Positions 25,945-38,769 are shown, counted from the first letter of the stretch. The stretch: DNA of 64,000 nucleotides from Andreprevotia chitinilytica DSM 18519 (GCF_000711875.1 NZ_JONM01000012.1:61396-125395); one strand, 5' to 3'. Notes: generated from the sequence alone by a model not told the origin. A program made the numbers and translations.

Positions 25945-28326
25945 TTAGTGACTCAGATGCGCCCGCAACTGACCCAAGGCCTGCTCGGTCACGCCAAACG
26001 CGCCGCTCAAACGACGCAAGCGGCCGTTATCCAGATGCTTGATCAGTTCTTCGCGCGTGAAGCCCAAGCCGTTCTCGCCCCCCCGGTTGGTAAGCAGATA
26101 ACGGGTCTTTTGCGGGCTGATCCATGACAGGCGATGGCGGCGGAATTCGCCGTCGTCGCCCTGCCATTCCAGCCATTCGCCACGCGTGGGCAAGCCATCG
26201 TCGTCTTCAGCCGGTCGTGCGTCGGTGACGACCGAGGTCACGACCGGGATCGTCATGTCCTCGTTGTCTTCGGCGGCGGTAATCGCATCGCGAATCGCCT
26301 TCGGCGGTTCGACAGGAATGGCTGGCGGCGGCGTAAAGGCCGGGGTGGTATCGACAGCCGGGCCGATCTTCATGCCATTGCGGATCGCACCGGCATGCAA
26401 TTGCACCAGCTCGGCAAAGAACGATTGCGCCGATGGCTTATCCATACCAGCCGCTTGTGCGCCCTCTTCCAGCGCCTTGAGCATGGCCGGCAATTCGTTC
26501 ACCAGCCGCAGCCGCTCTTCCGCGCCGCGCTTGGGCTGGATGCTCCACAGCAGCATATCCATCGCGGCGACGCGCTTGGCGAAGACCGGTTCGGCCTCGC
26601 CGGCCGGGCCGTAGGCCGCGACCAAGGCGATCTGCCAGCGCTGCTGGATGAAATCGTTGACGACAGGGGCAGACAGCGCACCCGCCGCGAATTGGGTAGA
26701 GAGACGGGACTGGATCAACGCCGAGGCCGTTGCAGCGGCCAGCTCCTGTACTTCGCGTTCAAGCAGCGCTTGCGCTTCGGACGTGATCTTCTGCTCGGCG
26801 CGTTTGCCTTCGTGTTCGGCAAAACGCTCCAACTCTTGCAAGGCGGTTTCGAACACGCTGATATCGTCAGCGTAATGGGTCGACACCCAGGCAATGATGT
26901 CGTTGTATTTGTTGAAGGTCGGGTCGTCGGTGGTTGGTTCGTCTTCCCAAGCCAGACAAGCGTCGGCCAGAAAGTCGATCAACACCCGTGCCGGGTGGCT
27001 CTTGTTGCCGAAGAAGCCGGCATCGAGCAAGGCGCACTTGAGCACCGGGATTTGCAGCCGTGCCAGCAGGCCCTTGGCGGCGATGGTCAGGCGGTCGTCT
27101 TCGAACAGGCGGTCGAACAGCATCGCCACCAGTTCGAGCGTCATCGTATCGACACGATTGAGCTCGCCGGCCCAACGCGATGCGCGCAGCAGGGTCAGCA
27201 GGTTTTCCGGGCCTGCGCCGGCAGCGCGGTTTTGCGGTGTGGGGGGGTCTTGCTGGAGTTGGTCGAGGACGTTGAACCAGACCGGACGCACCAGGCGTTG
27301 CGGCTCGGCGGTCGCTTGCGTCAATTGCTCCAGAAAGCCGGCGAGCGCGGTTTGATCCACGCTCAGGTAATGCTGGTTGCCACCGCCCGGCACGCCGCCG
27401 CCCATGGGGAAGCCGCTGGTGGGCATGCCGCCGGGATAGCCGGCATTGGCAAATTGCTCGGCGAACTGAGGGCTGCCGAATTGAGGGCCACCTTGCTGAC
27501 CGCCCGGCATGCCGCTGTATTGAGGGCCGCCGTATTGACCCGCATCGCCACCGCCATAGCTAGCCTGCCCGGCCACACCCTGCTCGCCACCTTGCTGCGG
27601 CGATGCTGGCGCATTCGGTGCGCTGGCCGGACGCGAAGAAGGCCGCCGCTGCACGCCGCGAGCCACTGGCTGAATGTTCTGCTGGATCAGGTATTGATTG
27701 ATGTGCTGATAAACCGAGGCTACCTGTTCGGAGAGCTCGGTTTCCAATGTACGCAAGGCCACAAGGCGGGCGCCCAGGCCGCTTTCGAGTTGCTGGAATG
27801 CACCGAGAAACGCCTCGCAAATCGCCTTTGGGCTGAGCGGATTGTTTTCGCTCTCACTCGCTTGCGATGAGGGCATCAACGTCGCCAACCGTTGTTCGAG
27901 CTGCGACAGGGTATCGCCACCGCGTTGCGTCAGTGCGCTGGCGACGTTGGAGACGGTGAGGTTTTCTTCGTATTCGTCGTTGGCAACCAGCGACAACTTG
28001 TCGGCTTCGACCGCCGCCTTGAACTGCGCTTTGGCAACGCTCGGGTCGTTGCCGTTTTGCACCCGCTCGTTGAAGGCATTCAGAAATTGTTCGCGAAACG
28101 CGTTGATGATTTCTTCTTTGCGGGTCTTGGCTTCGATGCGGGCCTGGAAGTAGCTGTCGCGTAGGTCTTTTTCGACCGATGACTCTGCGAGCTTGAAGTA
28201 GGTTTCTTCAAGTTGTGTGAAAAAACCGTCGAGCGATTCGGTCAGGAGGCGCAAGGCGAGGTCGCGACAAGCCAGCAGCGTCGGTGACGGCTGCTTGGCT
28301 TTGGGGGTATGGCGCACGGATTGCAT
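25945..28326 (-). CDS. DUF1631 family protein
   Basis: 793 residues, a usual length for DUF1631. An N-terminal helical part (about 1-210) is followed by a Gly/Pro/Gln-rich low-complexity linker (about 215-310, with GGQQGGPQ-type runs) and a long helical C-terminal part, ending in a domain with GEWLEWQGDDGEFRRHRLSWISPQ that resembles a PilZ-like fold. No signal peptide or membrane segment. The family is common in beta- and gammaproteobacteria; it is of unknown function and often considered a cyclic-di-GMP-related cytosolic protein. The ATG at 28326 has GAGG upstream. Monocistronic. Confidence 0.85.
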   Translation of the reverse strand: MQSVRHTPKAKQPSPTLLACRDLALRLLTESLDGFFTQLEETYFKLAESSVEKDLRDSYFQARIEAKTRKEEIINAFREQFLNAFNERVQNGNDPSVAKAQFKAAVEADKLSLVANDEYEENLTVSNVASALTQRGGDTLSQLEQRLATLMPSSQASESENNPLSPKAICEAFLGAFQQLESGLGARLVALRTLETELSEQVASVYQHINQYLIQQNIQPVARGVQRRPSSRPASAPNAPASPQQGGEQGVAGQASYGGGDAGQYGGPQYSGMPGGQQGGPQFGSPQFAEQFANAGYPGGMPTSGFPMGGGVPGGGNQHYLSVDQTALAGFLEQLTQATAEPQRLVRPVWFNVLDQLQQDPPTPQNRAAGAGPENLLTLLRASRWAGELNRVDTMTLELVAMLFDRLFEDDRLTIAAKGLLARLQIPVLKCALLDAGFFGNKSHPARVLIDFLADACLAWEDEPTTDDPTFNKYNDIIAWVSTHYADDISVFETALQELERFAEHEGKRAEQKITSEAQALLEREVQELAAATASALIQSRLSTQFAAGALSAPVVNDFIQQRWQIALVAAYGPAGEAEPVFAKRVAAMDMLLWSIQPKRGAEERLRLVNELPAMLKALEEGAQAAGMDKPSAQSFFAELVQLHAGAIRNGMKIGPAVDTTPAFTPPPAIPVEPPKAIRDAITAAEDNEDMTIPVVTSVVTDARPAEDDDGLPTRGEWLEWQGDDGEFRRHRLSWISPQKTRYLLTNRGGENGLGFTREELIKHLDNGRLRRLSGAFGVTEQALGQLRAHLSH

Positions 28327-28591
28327 TGCGTGCCTCGCGGCTGGGGGTCGGGTCAGTAACGCATATTAGTACATCGTAATATGCAAATTCAATACCTTTG
28401 GTCGGGTTCGTAAGGTCGGCTAACTTTTTGATTGTCTATACAAAAACAAACCTGCCTCCTCATCCTTCCCGGCCGATCTTACACACCGTTCTTAGGGCAA
28501 GGAAGAACTGGATGTGCGGGGAATTCGCAAGTGGAAACGGCGCTTGGCGGGGTATAGATTCATAGCAGCCTGTCATAACGAGGATGTATGC

Positions 28592-31500
28592 ATGACCGTT
28601 ACCCCGTTGTTAGCGTTACAGCCCTTTGAAGCTTCGTTGCCTGCCAACGCCACCAGCCTGTTCCGTCAATACTACGCTGATCTGCCCGACGAAGATTTCG
28701 CCGTGCGCGATACGCAGGACTGGGCTGGCGCGGCACTGTCGCACTGGCGACTGGCCACCCATCGCAAGCCTGCTTCCTGGTTGTTGCGCGTTTACAACCC
28801 GACCCTGCCGGAGCATGGCTGGCAGACCAGCCACACGGTGGTCGAGCTGGTGGTTGCCGATATGCCCTTCCTGGTCGACACGGTGGGCATGGCACTGGGC
28901 AGACTGGGGTACAGCGTGCACATGCTCATCCACCCGGTGATGCAGGTGGTGCGGGACGACGACGGACAACTGCAGACCCTCGGCGAGCAGCAGCAAGCCG
29001 AATCCTGGATGCACTTCGAGATTGACCGCGCCACCAGCCCGGCCGCGCTGGATGCAGTGCACAAGGAAATCGACCGCGCGCTGGAAGCCCTCACCCGTGC
29101 GGTATCGGACTGGCCCGCCATGAGCGACCGCGTCAGCCGCGCCTTGACCGATCTGCGTGGCTCGCTGCCCCCCGTATCCGCAGACGAAATCGACGAAACG
29201 GTCTCCTTTCTTGACTGGCTGCAAGCCGGTCATTTTATTTTCCTGGGCTGCCGCGACTATCGCTTCGGCAAGAACGGCAAGACGCTGGATGTCGTGCCAG
29301 AGTCCGGTTTGGGGCTGCTGCGCGATGCCGCCAAGGGCACCTCGCATACCTTCGCCAGCCTGCCGGACGATTTGCGCGCCCTGGCCTACACCCCGGAACA
29401 CCTGTTGATCCTCACCAAGGCCGATACCCGGTCGATCATCCATCGGCCGGTGTATCTCGATATGGTCAGCCTGAAGCAGATTGACGCCAACGGCGCGGTA
29501 ACCGGCGAGCTGCGCATCCTTGGCCTTTACACCGCCGCCGCCGACGCCACACCGCCACGGCAGGTGCCGATCCTGCGCCGCAAGATCGATCAGGCGCTGC
29601 AACTGGCGGGGGCCAACCTCGCCGGCCATCGCGGCAAGGCGTTGCTGCACGTGCTGGATACCTACCCGCGTGAAGAACTGATTGAAATCGACGTGGCCGA
29701 GCTGGCCCGCATCGCCAGCGGCATCGTCGGCCTGCACGAACGCAACCGCGTGCGCATCTTCTTCCGCGAAGACCTGTATCGCCGCTATATCTCGGCCATG
29801 CTGTTCGTGCCCCGCGACAACTACACCACCGAAGTGCGCATCAAGGTACAGAAGCTGCTGATCGAGCGCCTTGGCGGGCAAAGCGCCGAATTCAACGTGC
29901 TGCTGACCGACTCCCCACTGGCGCGCATCCACTTCATCGTGCGCATTCCGCATGACACCCAGCCGGAGTACGACGCCCAAGCCATCGAAGCTGAAGTCGC
30001 CGAAATCGCCCAACGCTGGCAAGACGAGCTCAAGCGCCAATTGCTGCAGCACAACGGCGAGGAAGTCGGCAGCGATCGCTACCAGCGCTACCAGCTCGCC
30101 TTCCCGGCCGCTTATTGCGCCGACTTCACCCCTCGTGCCGCCGTCCACGACGTCGATGCGCTGGAAACCGTGCTCGCCGGCAGCGATCTCGCCGCCACGC
30201 TCACGCCGGGCAGCGCCACCGATACCCGCTTATGGCGGCTCAAGCTCTACCGCGCCAGCGAAATTGCGCTGTCCGATTGCTTACCCTTGCTGGAAAACCT
30301 CGGCGTGCGAGTGCTGGACGAACGTCCCTACGCGCTCCACCCGGCCGATAGCACGGCAGCCTGGATCATCGACATCGGCATTCAGCTGAATGACCAGACC
30401 AGCCTGGAAGACCCGGCTGCGCGCAACCGGCTGGTCGATGCCTTTCAGGCCGTGTTCTCCGGCAAGGCCGACAACGATGCCTTCAACAAACTGGTACTCG
30501 GTGCCAACCTCGCCTGGCGAGAAGTGCTGTTGTTGCGTGCCTATGCCCGCTTCCTGAAGCAGATCGGCCTGAAATACGCGATTGAAACGTTGGCCGACAC
30601 GCTGCAACGCTTTCCGGAATACGCCACCAAGCTGGCGCAGCTGTTCCATCTGCGGCTCGACCCGGCCAACCCGCAGGACGAAGCCGCCGATGCGCTCGAT
30701 GCAGAGCTGGCCGCCTTTGCGGTCGCGCAACCCAATCTGGATGACGAGCGCACGCTCAGCAGCCTGCGTGCTGCCGTAGCCGCCACGGTGCGCAGCAACT
30801 ACTTCCAGCTGAGTGCGGAGGGCACGCCCAAGTCGTACCTGTCGTTCAAGCTCGTCTCCAGCAAGATTCCCGGCATGCCGCAACCGGCGCCGCTGTTCGA
30901 AATCTTCGTCTACAGCACCGAGATGGAAGGCACGCATTTGCGCGGCGGCAAGGTCGCACGCGGCGGTTTGCGCTGGTCGGATCGGCGCGAGGATTTCCGT
31001 ACCGAAGTACTGGGCCTCGTGAAGGCGCAGATGGTCAAGAACAGCGTGATCGTGCCGGTCGGCTCAAAAGGCGGTTTCATCGTCAAGAATGCCCCAACCG
31101 AGCGCGAAGCGTTCCTGGCCAAGGGCGTCGAGTGCTACAAGACGCTCATCCGCGGCATGCTGGATATCACCGACAACCTGCTCGAAGGCAAGGTGGTGCC
31201 GCCGGCCAATGTGCGCCGTCGCGATGAAGACGACCCTTATCTGGTCGTTGCCGCCGACAAGGGCACGGCAACGTTCTCCGACATCGCCAACGGCATCGCC
31301 CACGACTACGGTTTCTGGCTGGACGACGCCTTCGCCAGCGGCGGCTCGGTCGGTTACGACCACAAGAAGATGGGCATCACCGCCCGCGGCGCATGGGTAT
31401 CCGTCGAACGCCACTTCAGCGAACTGGGCATCGATGTAGCCAAAGACCCGATCAGCATCGTCGGCATCGGCGATATGTCCGGCGACGTGTTCGGCAACGG

Positions 31501-33310
31501 CTTGCTGCGCTCGAAGGCAGTCAAGCTGGTGGCGGCTTTCGATCACCGGCATATCTTCATCGACCCGACACCGGATGCTGCTTTGACGTTCAAGGAGCGT
31601 GAACGCCTGTTCGCCCTGCCCCGCTCATCGTGGGCCGACTACGACACCAAGCTGATCTCGGAAGGCGGCGGCATCTGGCCGCGCACGGCCAAGACGATTC
31701 CGATCTCGACGCAGATGAAGGCTTTGCTTGGCATCGACGACGATCGCCTTGAACCGACCGCGCTACTGCAAGCGATCCTGAAAGCGCCGGTCGACCTGTT
31801 GTACAACGGCGGCATCGGCACGTATGTCAAAGCCAGCTCGCAAAGCCATGCCGAGGCCAACGACCGCGCCAACGACGGCTTGCGCATCGATGGTCGCGAG
31901 TTGCGCTGCAAGGTGGTTTCCGAGGGCGGCAATCTCGGCTTCACTCAGTTGGGCCGGGTGGAATACGCGCTGGCTGGCGGCCGTATCTATACCGATGCCA
32001 TCGACAACTCGGCCGGCGTCGATTGCTCGGATCATGAAGTCAACATCAAGATCCTGGTCAACCGCATCGTGGCGGCCGGCGATCTGACCACCAAGCAACG
32101 CAATCAACTGCTGGCGCAGATGACCGATGAAGTCGGCCTGTTGGTGCTACGCGACAACCAGTTGCAAACGCTGGCGCTGGCGCTCGAATCGGCCCAGGCC
32201 TTGTCGCTGCTACCAGTGCACCAACGCTTCATGCAAAAGCTGGAAGCCGAAGGCAAGCTGTCGCGCCGGCTGGAATATCTGCCGAGCGATAGCCTGCTGC
32301 TGGAGCGCGCCCAGAACAAACAGGGCCTCACCCGACCGGAACTGGCGGTACTGCTGGCCTACGCCAAGATCGTGCTGTATCAGGATCTGCTGGCCTCCAC
32401 CATGCCGGACGATGCGCGTTGGGACGCACTGCTCGCCGACTACTTCCCGAAAGAGCTGTCGGAACGCTTTGCCGCCCGCCTGCCGGAACACCCGCTGCGG
32501 CGCGAAATCATCGCCACCGTGCTGACCAACCATGTGATCAACCGGCAAGGCGTGAGCTTTGTGTTCCGCGTATCCGAAGAAACCGAGCACAGCCCGGCCA
32601 ATGTCGTACGTGGCTGGATGGATGCAGCCCGCCTGCTCGATAGTGAAACACTGGCCTTGCAGGTTGAAGCGGCCAATGCGCCGGCCCAGACCAAGTACGA
32701 GTTGCTGCTGGCCCTGCATCGCCATACCGAACGGACAACGCGCTGGGTGCTGCGCCACGCCGACATCATGAACGACGCCGGCTTCGCACCCGTGGTCAGC
32801 AGCGAATTCGCCGCGCTGGCCGGCCGGCTGCTGTGCATCGCCGACCCCGGCTCCACGCTCGCCCGCTGGCAAGCCGACGGGGTACCGGACACCTTGGCCA
32901 GCGCCGTAGCGGCCCGCGAACTTGCCGGCTCCTTGCTTGATCTGGCGCGTGATCCATCCAACCGCGGCACGGTCGGCGAGCGGATGGCGCTGTATCTCGG
33001 TCTGGGTGAAACAGTCGGACTGGATTGGCTCGGCGGCGCGGTCGAGCGGTTGCCGCGCGACAACCGCTGGCAATCGCTGGCCCGGCTGGCCGCGCGGGAC
33101 GATTTGCTCAATATGCATGCCTCGCTCACCGAGCAGGTGTGGCGCATTTCGCAAGGCGATGCCGAAGCCCGCATTGCCGGCTGGCGCGAAGCCGTGGGCA
33201 GCTCGTTCGATCAATGGCAGAAGATGCTGGCCGAGCTGCGCGAGGCGGCACCGGATCTGGCCATGATCTCTGCCGCGCTGCGGGAGTTGCGCGCCAGGCT
33301 GATCGCGTAA
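28592..33310 (+). CDS. NAD-specific glutamate dehydrogenase, large (GDH180-type)
   Basis: 1572 residues, the size of the 180-kDa bacterial class (PF05088). It converts L-glutamate to 2-oxoglutarate and ammonia with NAD in the cytosol. The catalytic block holds GGKVARGGLRWSDRREDFR, then KAQMVKNSVIVPVGSKGGF (substrate Lys), and a nucleotide-binding segment VGIGDMSGDVFGNG. Long N- and C-terminal regions are regulatory in the family. The ATG at 28592 follows GAGG by 8 nt; the open frame back to 28514 looks like leader. The 265-bp gap 28327-28591 before it contains no recognised element. No gene is obviously co-transcribed before it; a sensor kinase follows 36 bp later. Confidence 0.95.
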   Translation: MTVTPLLALQPFEASLPANATSLFRQYYADLPDEDFAVRDTQDWAGAALSHWRLATHRKPASWLLRVYNPTLPEHGWQTSHTVVELVVADMPFLVDTVGMALGRLGYSVHMLIHPVMQVVRDDDGQLQTLGEQQQAESWMHFEIDRATSPAALDAVHKEIDRALEALTRAVSDWPAMSDRVSRALTDLRGSLPPVSADEIDETVSFLDWLQAGHFIFLGCRDYRFGKNGKTLDVVPESGLGLLRDAAKGTSHTFASLPDDLRALAYTPEHLLILTKADTRSIIHRPVYLDMVSLKQIDANGAVTGELRILGLYTAAADATPPRQVPILRRKIDQALQLAGANLAGHRGKALLHVLDTYPREELIEIDVAELARIASGIVGLHERNRVRIFFREDLYRRYISAMLFVPRDNYTTEVRIKVQKLLIERLGGQSAEFNVLLTDSPLARIHFIVRIPHDTQPEYDAQAIEAEVAEIAQRWQDELKRQLLQHNGEEVGSDRYQRYQLAFPAAYCADFTPRAAVHDVDALETVLAGSDLAATLTPGSATDTRLWRLKLYRASEIALSDCLPLLENLGVRVLDERPYALHPADSTAAWIIDIGIQLNDQTSLEDPAARNRLVDAFQAVFSGKADNDAFNKLVLGANLAWREVLLLRAYARFLKQIGLKYAIETLADTLQRFPEYATKLAQLFHLRLDPANPQDEAADALDAELAAFAVAQPNLDDERTLSSLRAAVAATVRSNYFQLSAEGTPKSYLSFKLVSSKIPGMPQPAPLFEIFVYSTEMEGTHLRGGKVARGGLRWSDRREDFRTEVLGLVKAQMVKNSVIVPVGSKGGFIVKNAPTEREAFLAKGVECYKTLIRGMLDITDNLLEGKVVPPANVRRRDEDDPYLVVAADKGTATFSDIANGIAHDYGFWLDDAFASGGSVGYDHKKMGITARGAWVSVERHFSELGIDVAKDPISIVGIGDMSGDVFGNGLLRSKAVKLVAAFDHRHIFIDPTPDAALTFKERERLFALPRSSWADYDTKLISEGGGIWPRTAKTIPISTQMKALLGIDDDRLEPTALLQAILKAPVDLLYNGGIGTYVKASSQSHAEANDRANDGLRIDGRELRCKVVSEGGNLGFTQLGRVEYALAGGRIYTDAIDNSAGVDCSDHEVNIKILVNRIVAAGDLTTKQRNQLLAQMTDEVGLLVLRDNQLQTLALALESAQALSLLPVHQRFMQKLEAEGKLSRRLEYLPSDSLLLERAQNKQGLTRPELAVLLAYAKIVLYQDLLASTMPDDARWDALLADYFPKELSERFAARLPEHPLRREIIATVLTNHVINRQGVSFVFRVSEETEHSPANVVRGWMDAARLLDSETLALQVEAANAPAQTKYELLLALHRHTERTTRWVLRHADIMNDAGFAPVVSSEFAALAGRLLCIADPGSTLARWQADGVPDTLASAVAARELAGSLLDLARDPSNRGTVGERMALYLGLGETVGLDWLGGAVERLPRDNRWQSLARLAARDDLLNMHASLTEQVWRISQGDAEARIAGWREAVGSSFDQWQKMLAELREAAPDLAMISAALRELRARLIA

Positions 33311-33346
33311 TCTGCATTCCCCGTCGGTAGTCGCTACGATAGGGCT

Positions 33347-36300
33347 ATGAAAACCGTCTTGCTTTGGCTGTGCCTGGCGTGGGCCAGCGGCGTATTTGCC
33401 GCTCCCACGCCAACCCCTGCCACTCCCTCCGAACGCCATTGGCTTGCCGAGCACCGGGACATCCGCGTCGGCCTCTATCGCAGCGGCTGGGCACCCTTCG
33501 ATATGCTCGACAAGGAGGGACAATATCGGGGCATCAGCGCGGATTATCTCAACCTGCTGAGCAAGGCGCTTGGCGTGCATGTCACGCAGGTGATCTACAA
33601 CAGCTGGGAAGAAGCACTGGCAGCGGCAAGCAGCCACAACGTCGACATCTTGCCCTCCATCGCCCGCACGACGGATCGCCAGCAATCGCTGCTCTTCACC
33701 GACCCCTACATCACCAGCTCCAACCTGATCATCACCCGCAAGGAAAACGAAGATATCCATTCGCTTTCGGATTTGGCGAGTCAACGCGTGGCGATCGAAC
33801 GTGGCTATGCGCTGCAGGATTTGTTGCTGCACCGCGTCCGTGGCGTGATCGTGATTGGCGCTGCCGATGCGCAAGATGCCCTGCACGCGGTCTCGTCCGG
33901 CCGGGCCGACGCTTATATCGGCGACATGATCGTGGCCAGTTATCTGGTGCATGACCAGAATCTGATCAATCTCGAATTTCGTGGCGAAACGGGCCTTGCG
34001 GCCAGCGAGCTGCGATTTGCCGTGCGGGAAGACTGGCCGGAACTGGTGGGGGCGATGAACCGCGCCATCGGCCACATCACCGATACCCAGCGCTATGAAA
34101 TCCAGGCGCGCTGGCTGCCGCCATTGACCGAGTTCAACTGGCGCAAGGCGGCGCGTGCCGGCTGGCCATTCGGGTTGGCGTTGCTGTTGGTGATCGTTGT
34201 CGTCGTAGTCTGGAATCGGCGCCTGGCGGAGCAGATCATCGAGCGGCGGCGCGCAGAGGCGGCGCTGGTGGATGCATTGGCAGCCGCCGAAGCCGTACGG
34301 CAGCAAGTCGAAGACCTGACCAATGCCCTGCCCTTGGTCGTGTTCCAGTACCGCCTGTACGCAGATGGTCACCAGGGCTTCAACTTTGTGGGGGAGAACG
34401 TGACCGAGGTCTTCGGCGTCACGCGGGAAGCCATCCTTGCCGATACCGAGCAACGCTGGCGCTATGTGGTGCCGGAAGATGCAGTGCAGACGCGCGCCGA
34501 ACTCGAAGCGGCGCTGCGTGATCGTCGCGATGTCCGCTTCGAGGCACGTGTACGCCGCAACGATCGTGAACGCTGGATTCTGAGCCAGGCGCGGTGTGAA
34601 GCGTTGCCCGGCGACCAGTGGATGTGGAATGGCTTCTGGATGGACGTCACCGAGCAACACGAGCAATCCATGGTGCTGGCCGCAGCCAAGCGCAAAGCCG
34701 AGGAAGCCACCAAGGCCAAATCGATGTTCCTGGCCAATATGAGCCATGAAATCCGCACGCCGATGAACGCCGTGATCGGCATGGCGCATCTGGCGCTGCA
34801 AACCCGCCTTGCACCCAAGCAGCGCGACTACATCAGCAAGATTCACTATGCCGGCCTGACGCTGCTCGGACTGATCAACGACATTCTGGATTTTTCCAAG
34901 ATCGAGGCCGGCAAGCTGGATATCGAACGGGTCGACTTTCTGCTCGACGACGTCATCGCCAACGTCATCGCCGTCAGCGCGCATAAGGCCGACGACAAGG
35001 GCTTGCACCTCAACGTGCAATTGCAATCCGAACTGCCCCGGCATTTGCGCGGTGATCCGCTGCGACTGGGGCAAGTACTGATCAACCTCGTCAACAATGC
35101 CGTCAAATTCACCGAGCAAGGCCGTGTGGATGTGGTGGTGGATTGCGCGGAATGGCTGGGCGCACGCGTGCGGCTGCGCTTTGCGGTTCACGACACCGGC
35201 ATCGGCATGACATCGGAGCAAATCACCCAGTTGTTCGGCGCCTTCACGCAAGCCGATGGTTCGACCACGCGCAAATACGGCGGCACCGGGCTGGGGCTAT
35301 CGATCAGCAAGCGACTGGCGGAAATGATGAGCGGCAGCCTGTGGGTCGACAGCACGCCGGGCAAGGGCTCCACATTCGGCTTCACGGCAGTTTTCGAGGT
35401 ATCCGACCTGCCGGCCTTGGTGGATAGCCAGGATATGCCCGAAAACAGCCGACCCAATTTGGAAGGCTTGCGCGTATTACTGGCCGAGGACAACGAAATC
35501 AATCAACAAATCGCCTGCGAGCTACTGGAAAACGTCGGCATACAGGTCATGGCCGCCAACAATGGCCGCGAGGCCGTCGACGCCCTCCTCGCCCGGCCGG
35601 ATGGATTTGATGCCGTGGTGATGGATATGCAGATGCCGGGGCTCGACGGGCTTTCCGCCACCCGTGAAATCCGCAGCGACCCCCGCTTTGCCGGCCTGCC
35701 CATCATCGCCATGACAGCGCACGCCATGGTGGAAGAACGCGAGCGCTGCCTGGAAGCCGGCATGCAAGACCACATTGCCAAACCGGTCGAACCCGAGCAT
35801 CTGTACGCCACGCTGGCCCGCTGGACCGGCCGGACAGGTCGGGTGTCCGTGCCGGATGCAATCCGGGCAAAAAGCGCGCTGGAGATCACGGGCATCGATA
35901 CCAACGCCGGCCTGCGCCGCGTAGCAGGCCAAACGCAACTATATCTAAGGCTGCTGCGCGACTTTGCCATCGGGCAGGCGGATGCCGCGGACACCATCGA
36001 GCAGCTGCTCGCAGCGGACGACCAGGCGACGGCAGAACGTCACGCTCATACGCTCAAGGGCGTGGCAGGCAATATCGGCGCGAAAGGCATCCAGGCGGCG
36101 GCGGCAGAATTGGAACAAGCCATGCGGGAACAGCGCCCAACCGCTCTGTTGCTTGCCGTACTGCGGGCACAGCTGACGGCCTGCGTGGCAGCGATTGCAA
36201 CGGCGATCGAACCGGCCCAGACCGTCATGGCGCCAGCAGTGGATGTCGATGCAGCACAATTGCACGGCGTGCTGGATGAGTTGATGACGCTGCTGTCCGC

Positions 36301-36454
36301 TTTTGATGGCACGGCCGCCGATGTATTCGACGCCAACACCGCATTACTACATGCAGCGCTATCGCCCCAACTTTTTGCGGCCCTGAAGCGGGCGATCTCG
36401 CGCTACGAATTCGACAAGGCACGCGCTTTGCTGGAATCTCACCGGGACAACTGA
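33347..36454 (+). CDS. BvgS/EvgS-like hybrid sensor histidine kinase
   Basis: 1035 residues. Signal peptide (1-18, FAA cleavage), a periplasmic SBP_bac_3 sensor (about 25-260), one transmembrane helix (about 275-293), coiled linker and PAS domain (about 325-440), HisKA with H in [14 protein letters not shown], HATPase with [15 protein letters not shown] and GGTGLGLSI, receiver domain (about 705-825; phospho-Asp in [12 protein letters not shown]) and Hpt (about 860-960; His in [13 protein letters not shown]). This is an unorthodox phosphorelay kinase with a venus-flytrap sensor. It lies 36 bp downstream of glutamate dehydrogenase and 53 bp upstream of a two-domain response regulator, so the latter may be its partner (inference). 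Confidence 0.92.
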   Translation: MKTVLLWLCLAWASGVFAAPTPTPATPSERHWLAEHRDIRVGLYRSGWAPFDMLDKEGQYRGISADYLNLLSKALGVHVTQVIYNSWEEALAAASSHNVDILPSIARTTDRQQSLLFTDPYITSSNLIITRKENEDIHSLSDLASQRVAIERGYALQDLLLHRVRGVIVIGAADAQDALHAVSSGRADAYIGDMIVASYLVHDQNLINLEFRGETGLAASELRFAVREDWPELVGAMNRAIGHITDTQRYEIQARWLPPLTEFNWRKAARAGWPFGLALLLVIVVVVVWNRRLAEQIIERRRAEAALVDALAAAEAVRQQVEDLTNALPLVVFQYRLYADGHQGFNFVGENVTEVFGVTREAILADTEQRWRYVVPEDAVQTRAELEAALRDRRDVRFEARVRRNDRERWILSQARCEALPGDQWMWNGFWMDVTEQHEQSMVLAAAKRKAEEATKAKSMFLANMSHEIRTPMNAVIGMAHLALQTRLAPKQRDYISKIHYAGLTLLGLINDILDFSKIEAGKLDIERVDFLLDDVIANVIAVSAHKADDKGLHLNVQLQSELPRHLRGDPLRLGQVLINLVNNAVKFTEQGRVDVVVDCAEWLGARVRLRFAVHDTGIGMTSEQITQLFGAFTQADGSTTRKYGGTGLGLSISKRLAEMMSGSLWVDSTPGKGSTFGFTAVFEVSDLPALVDSQDMPENSRPNLEGLRVLLAEDNEINQQIACELLENVGIQVMAANNGREAVDALLARPDGFDAVVMDMQMPGLDGLSATREIRSDPRFAGLPIIAMTAHAMVEERERCLEAGMQDHIAKPVEPEHLYATLARWTGRTGRVSVPDAIRAKSALEITGIDTNAGLRRVAGQTQLYLRLLRDFAIGQADAADTIEQLLAADDQATAERHAHTLKGVAGNIGAKGIQAAAAELEQAMREQRPTALLLAVLRAQLTACVAAIATAIEPAQTVMAPAVDVDAAQLHGVLDELMTLLSAFDGTAADVFDANTALLHAALSPQLFAALKRAISRYEFDKARALLESHRDN

Positions 36455-36507
36455 TCGCATCTTTCAGCTAGGATCAGGGGCACAAGGATCGGAACAAGGG
36501 GAAAACA

Positions 36508-37608
<1,101 letters not shown>

Positions 37609-37628
37609 TGAGCGTGGGCGCGATCAGG

Positions 37629-37634
37629 TATAAT
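37629..37634 (+). promoter_or_regulatory. Possible -10 element for prfB
   Basis: TATAAT 30 bp before the prfB ATG in the 55-bp gap after the preceding gene; no convincing -35 is seen. Confidence 0.35.
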
Positions 37635-37663
37635 GCTCGGTTTTCCGACTTGAACAGACCGTA

Positions 37664-38767
37664 ATGGAAGCCGAACAGCTTAACCAGATCGACAACCATT
37701 TGAGCGACCTCGCCAAGCGCGCCGACGAGTTGAAGCGCTATCTCGACTACCCCGGCAAGCGTGACCGGCTGGAAGAAGTCGTGCGGCTTTCCGAAGATCC
37801 GGACATCTGGAACGACCCGAAAAAAGCCCAGGACATCGGCCGCGAACGCAAAGCGCTCGAAGACGTGGTCGTTGTGCTGGATGACGTCGCCAACGGCGCG
37901 GCGGATGCCAAGGAACTGTTCGAGATGGCGCGCTCCGAAAGCGACTTCGACACCTGCGCCGCGATCGACGATGACGCGCAAGCGCTCGAAGCCAAGATCG
38001 CCAAGCTCGAATTCCGCCGCATGTTCAGCAACCCGATGGACCCGAACGCCTGCTTCATCGACATCCAGTCCGGCGCGGGTGGCACTGAAGCGCAAGATTG
38101 GGCCGGCATGCTGCTGCGGATGTATATCCGCTATGGCGAGCGCAAGGGCTTCAATGTCGAAGTGCTGGAAGAATCCGAAGGTGAAGTAGCCGGCATCACC
38201 AGCGCCACCATCAAGCTGACCGGCGAATACGCATTCGGCTTCCTGCGCACCGAAACCGGCGTGCATCGTTTGGTGCGTGTGTCGCCATTCGATTCGAACG
38301 CCCGCCGCCACACCTCATTCTGCTCGGTGTTCGTCTACCCGGAAGTCGATGACTCGATCGAGATCGAAATCAACCCGGCCGACGTGCGCACCGACACCTT
38401 CCGTGCCTCTGGCGCGGGTGGTCAGCACATCAACAAGACCGACTCCGCCATCCGCCTGACCCACGCGCCGACCGGCATCGTCGTGCAGTGCCAAAATGAC
38501 CGCTCGCAACACCGCAACCGCGACGAAGCCTGGCAAATGCTCCGCGCCAAGTTGTATGAGCTGGAATTGCGCAAGCGCATGGAGGCCCAGCAATCGCTCG
38601 AAGCCGGCAAATCCGACATCGGCTGGGGCCACCAGATCCGCTCCTACGTCTTCGACCAAAGCCGCATCAAGGATCTGCGCACCAGCTATGAAGTAGGCAA
38701 CCTCAAGGGTGTCATGGACGGCGATCTGGATGGCTTTATCGAGGCCAGCCTCAAGCAAGGGGTCTAA
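37664..38767 (+). CDS. prfB: Peptide chain release factor 2
   Basis: 367 residues, full length. RF2 recognises UGA and UAA stop codons and triggers peptide release on the ribosome. The sequence shows the codon-recognition motif SPF (in VRVSPFDSN) and the catalytic GGQ (in [16 protein letters not shown]). The frame is continuous from the first ATG: at the position where many bacteria have an in-frame UGA and a programmed +1 shift (E. coli after about 25 codons), this gene reads TAT-CTC-GAC-TAC (about 37738-37749) with no stop. It is followed by an Ivy-type gene 2 bp after its stop, then lysS, its common neighbour. Confidence 0.97.
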   Translation: MEAEQLNQIDNHLSDLAKRADELKRYLDYPGKRDRLEEVVRLSEDPDIWNDPKKAQDIGRERKALEDVVVVLDDVANGAADAKELFEMARSESDFDTCAAIDDDAQALEAKIAKLEFRRMFSNPMDPNACFIDIQSGAGGTEAQDWAGMLLRMYIRYGERKGFNVEVLEESEGEVAGITSATIKLTGEYAFGFLRTETGVHRLVRVSPFDSNARRHTSFCSVFVYPEVDDSIEIEINPADVRTDTFRASGAGGQHINKTDSAIRLTHAPTGIVVQCQNDRSQHRNRDEAWQMLRAKLYELELRKRMEAQQSLEAGKSDIGWGHQIRSYVFDQSRIKDLRTSYEVGNLKGVMDGDLDGFIEASLKQGV

Positions 38768-38769
38768 CC

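Noticed and set aside
26134..27870. 578-codon plus-strand open frame
   Set aside because: Antisense to the DUF1631 gene; composition of a shadow frame.
32210..35251. 1013-codon open frame on the minus strand
   Set aside because: It is antisense to the glutamate dehydrogenase and BvgS-like kinase genes; its protein is Gln/His/Arg-rich shadow sequence with no domain, produced by codon bias on the other strand.
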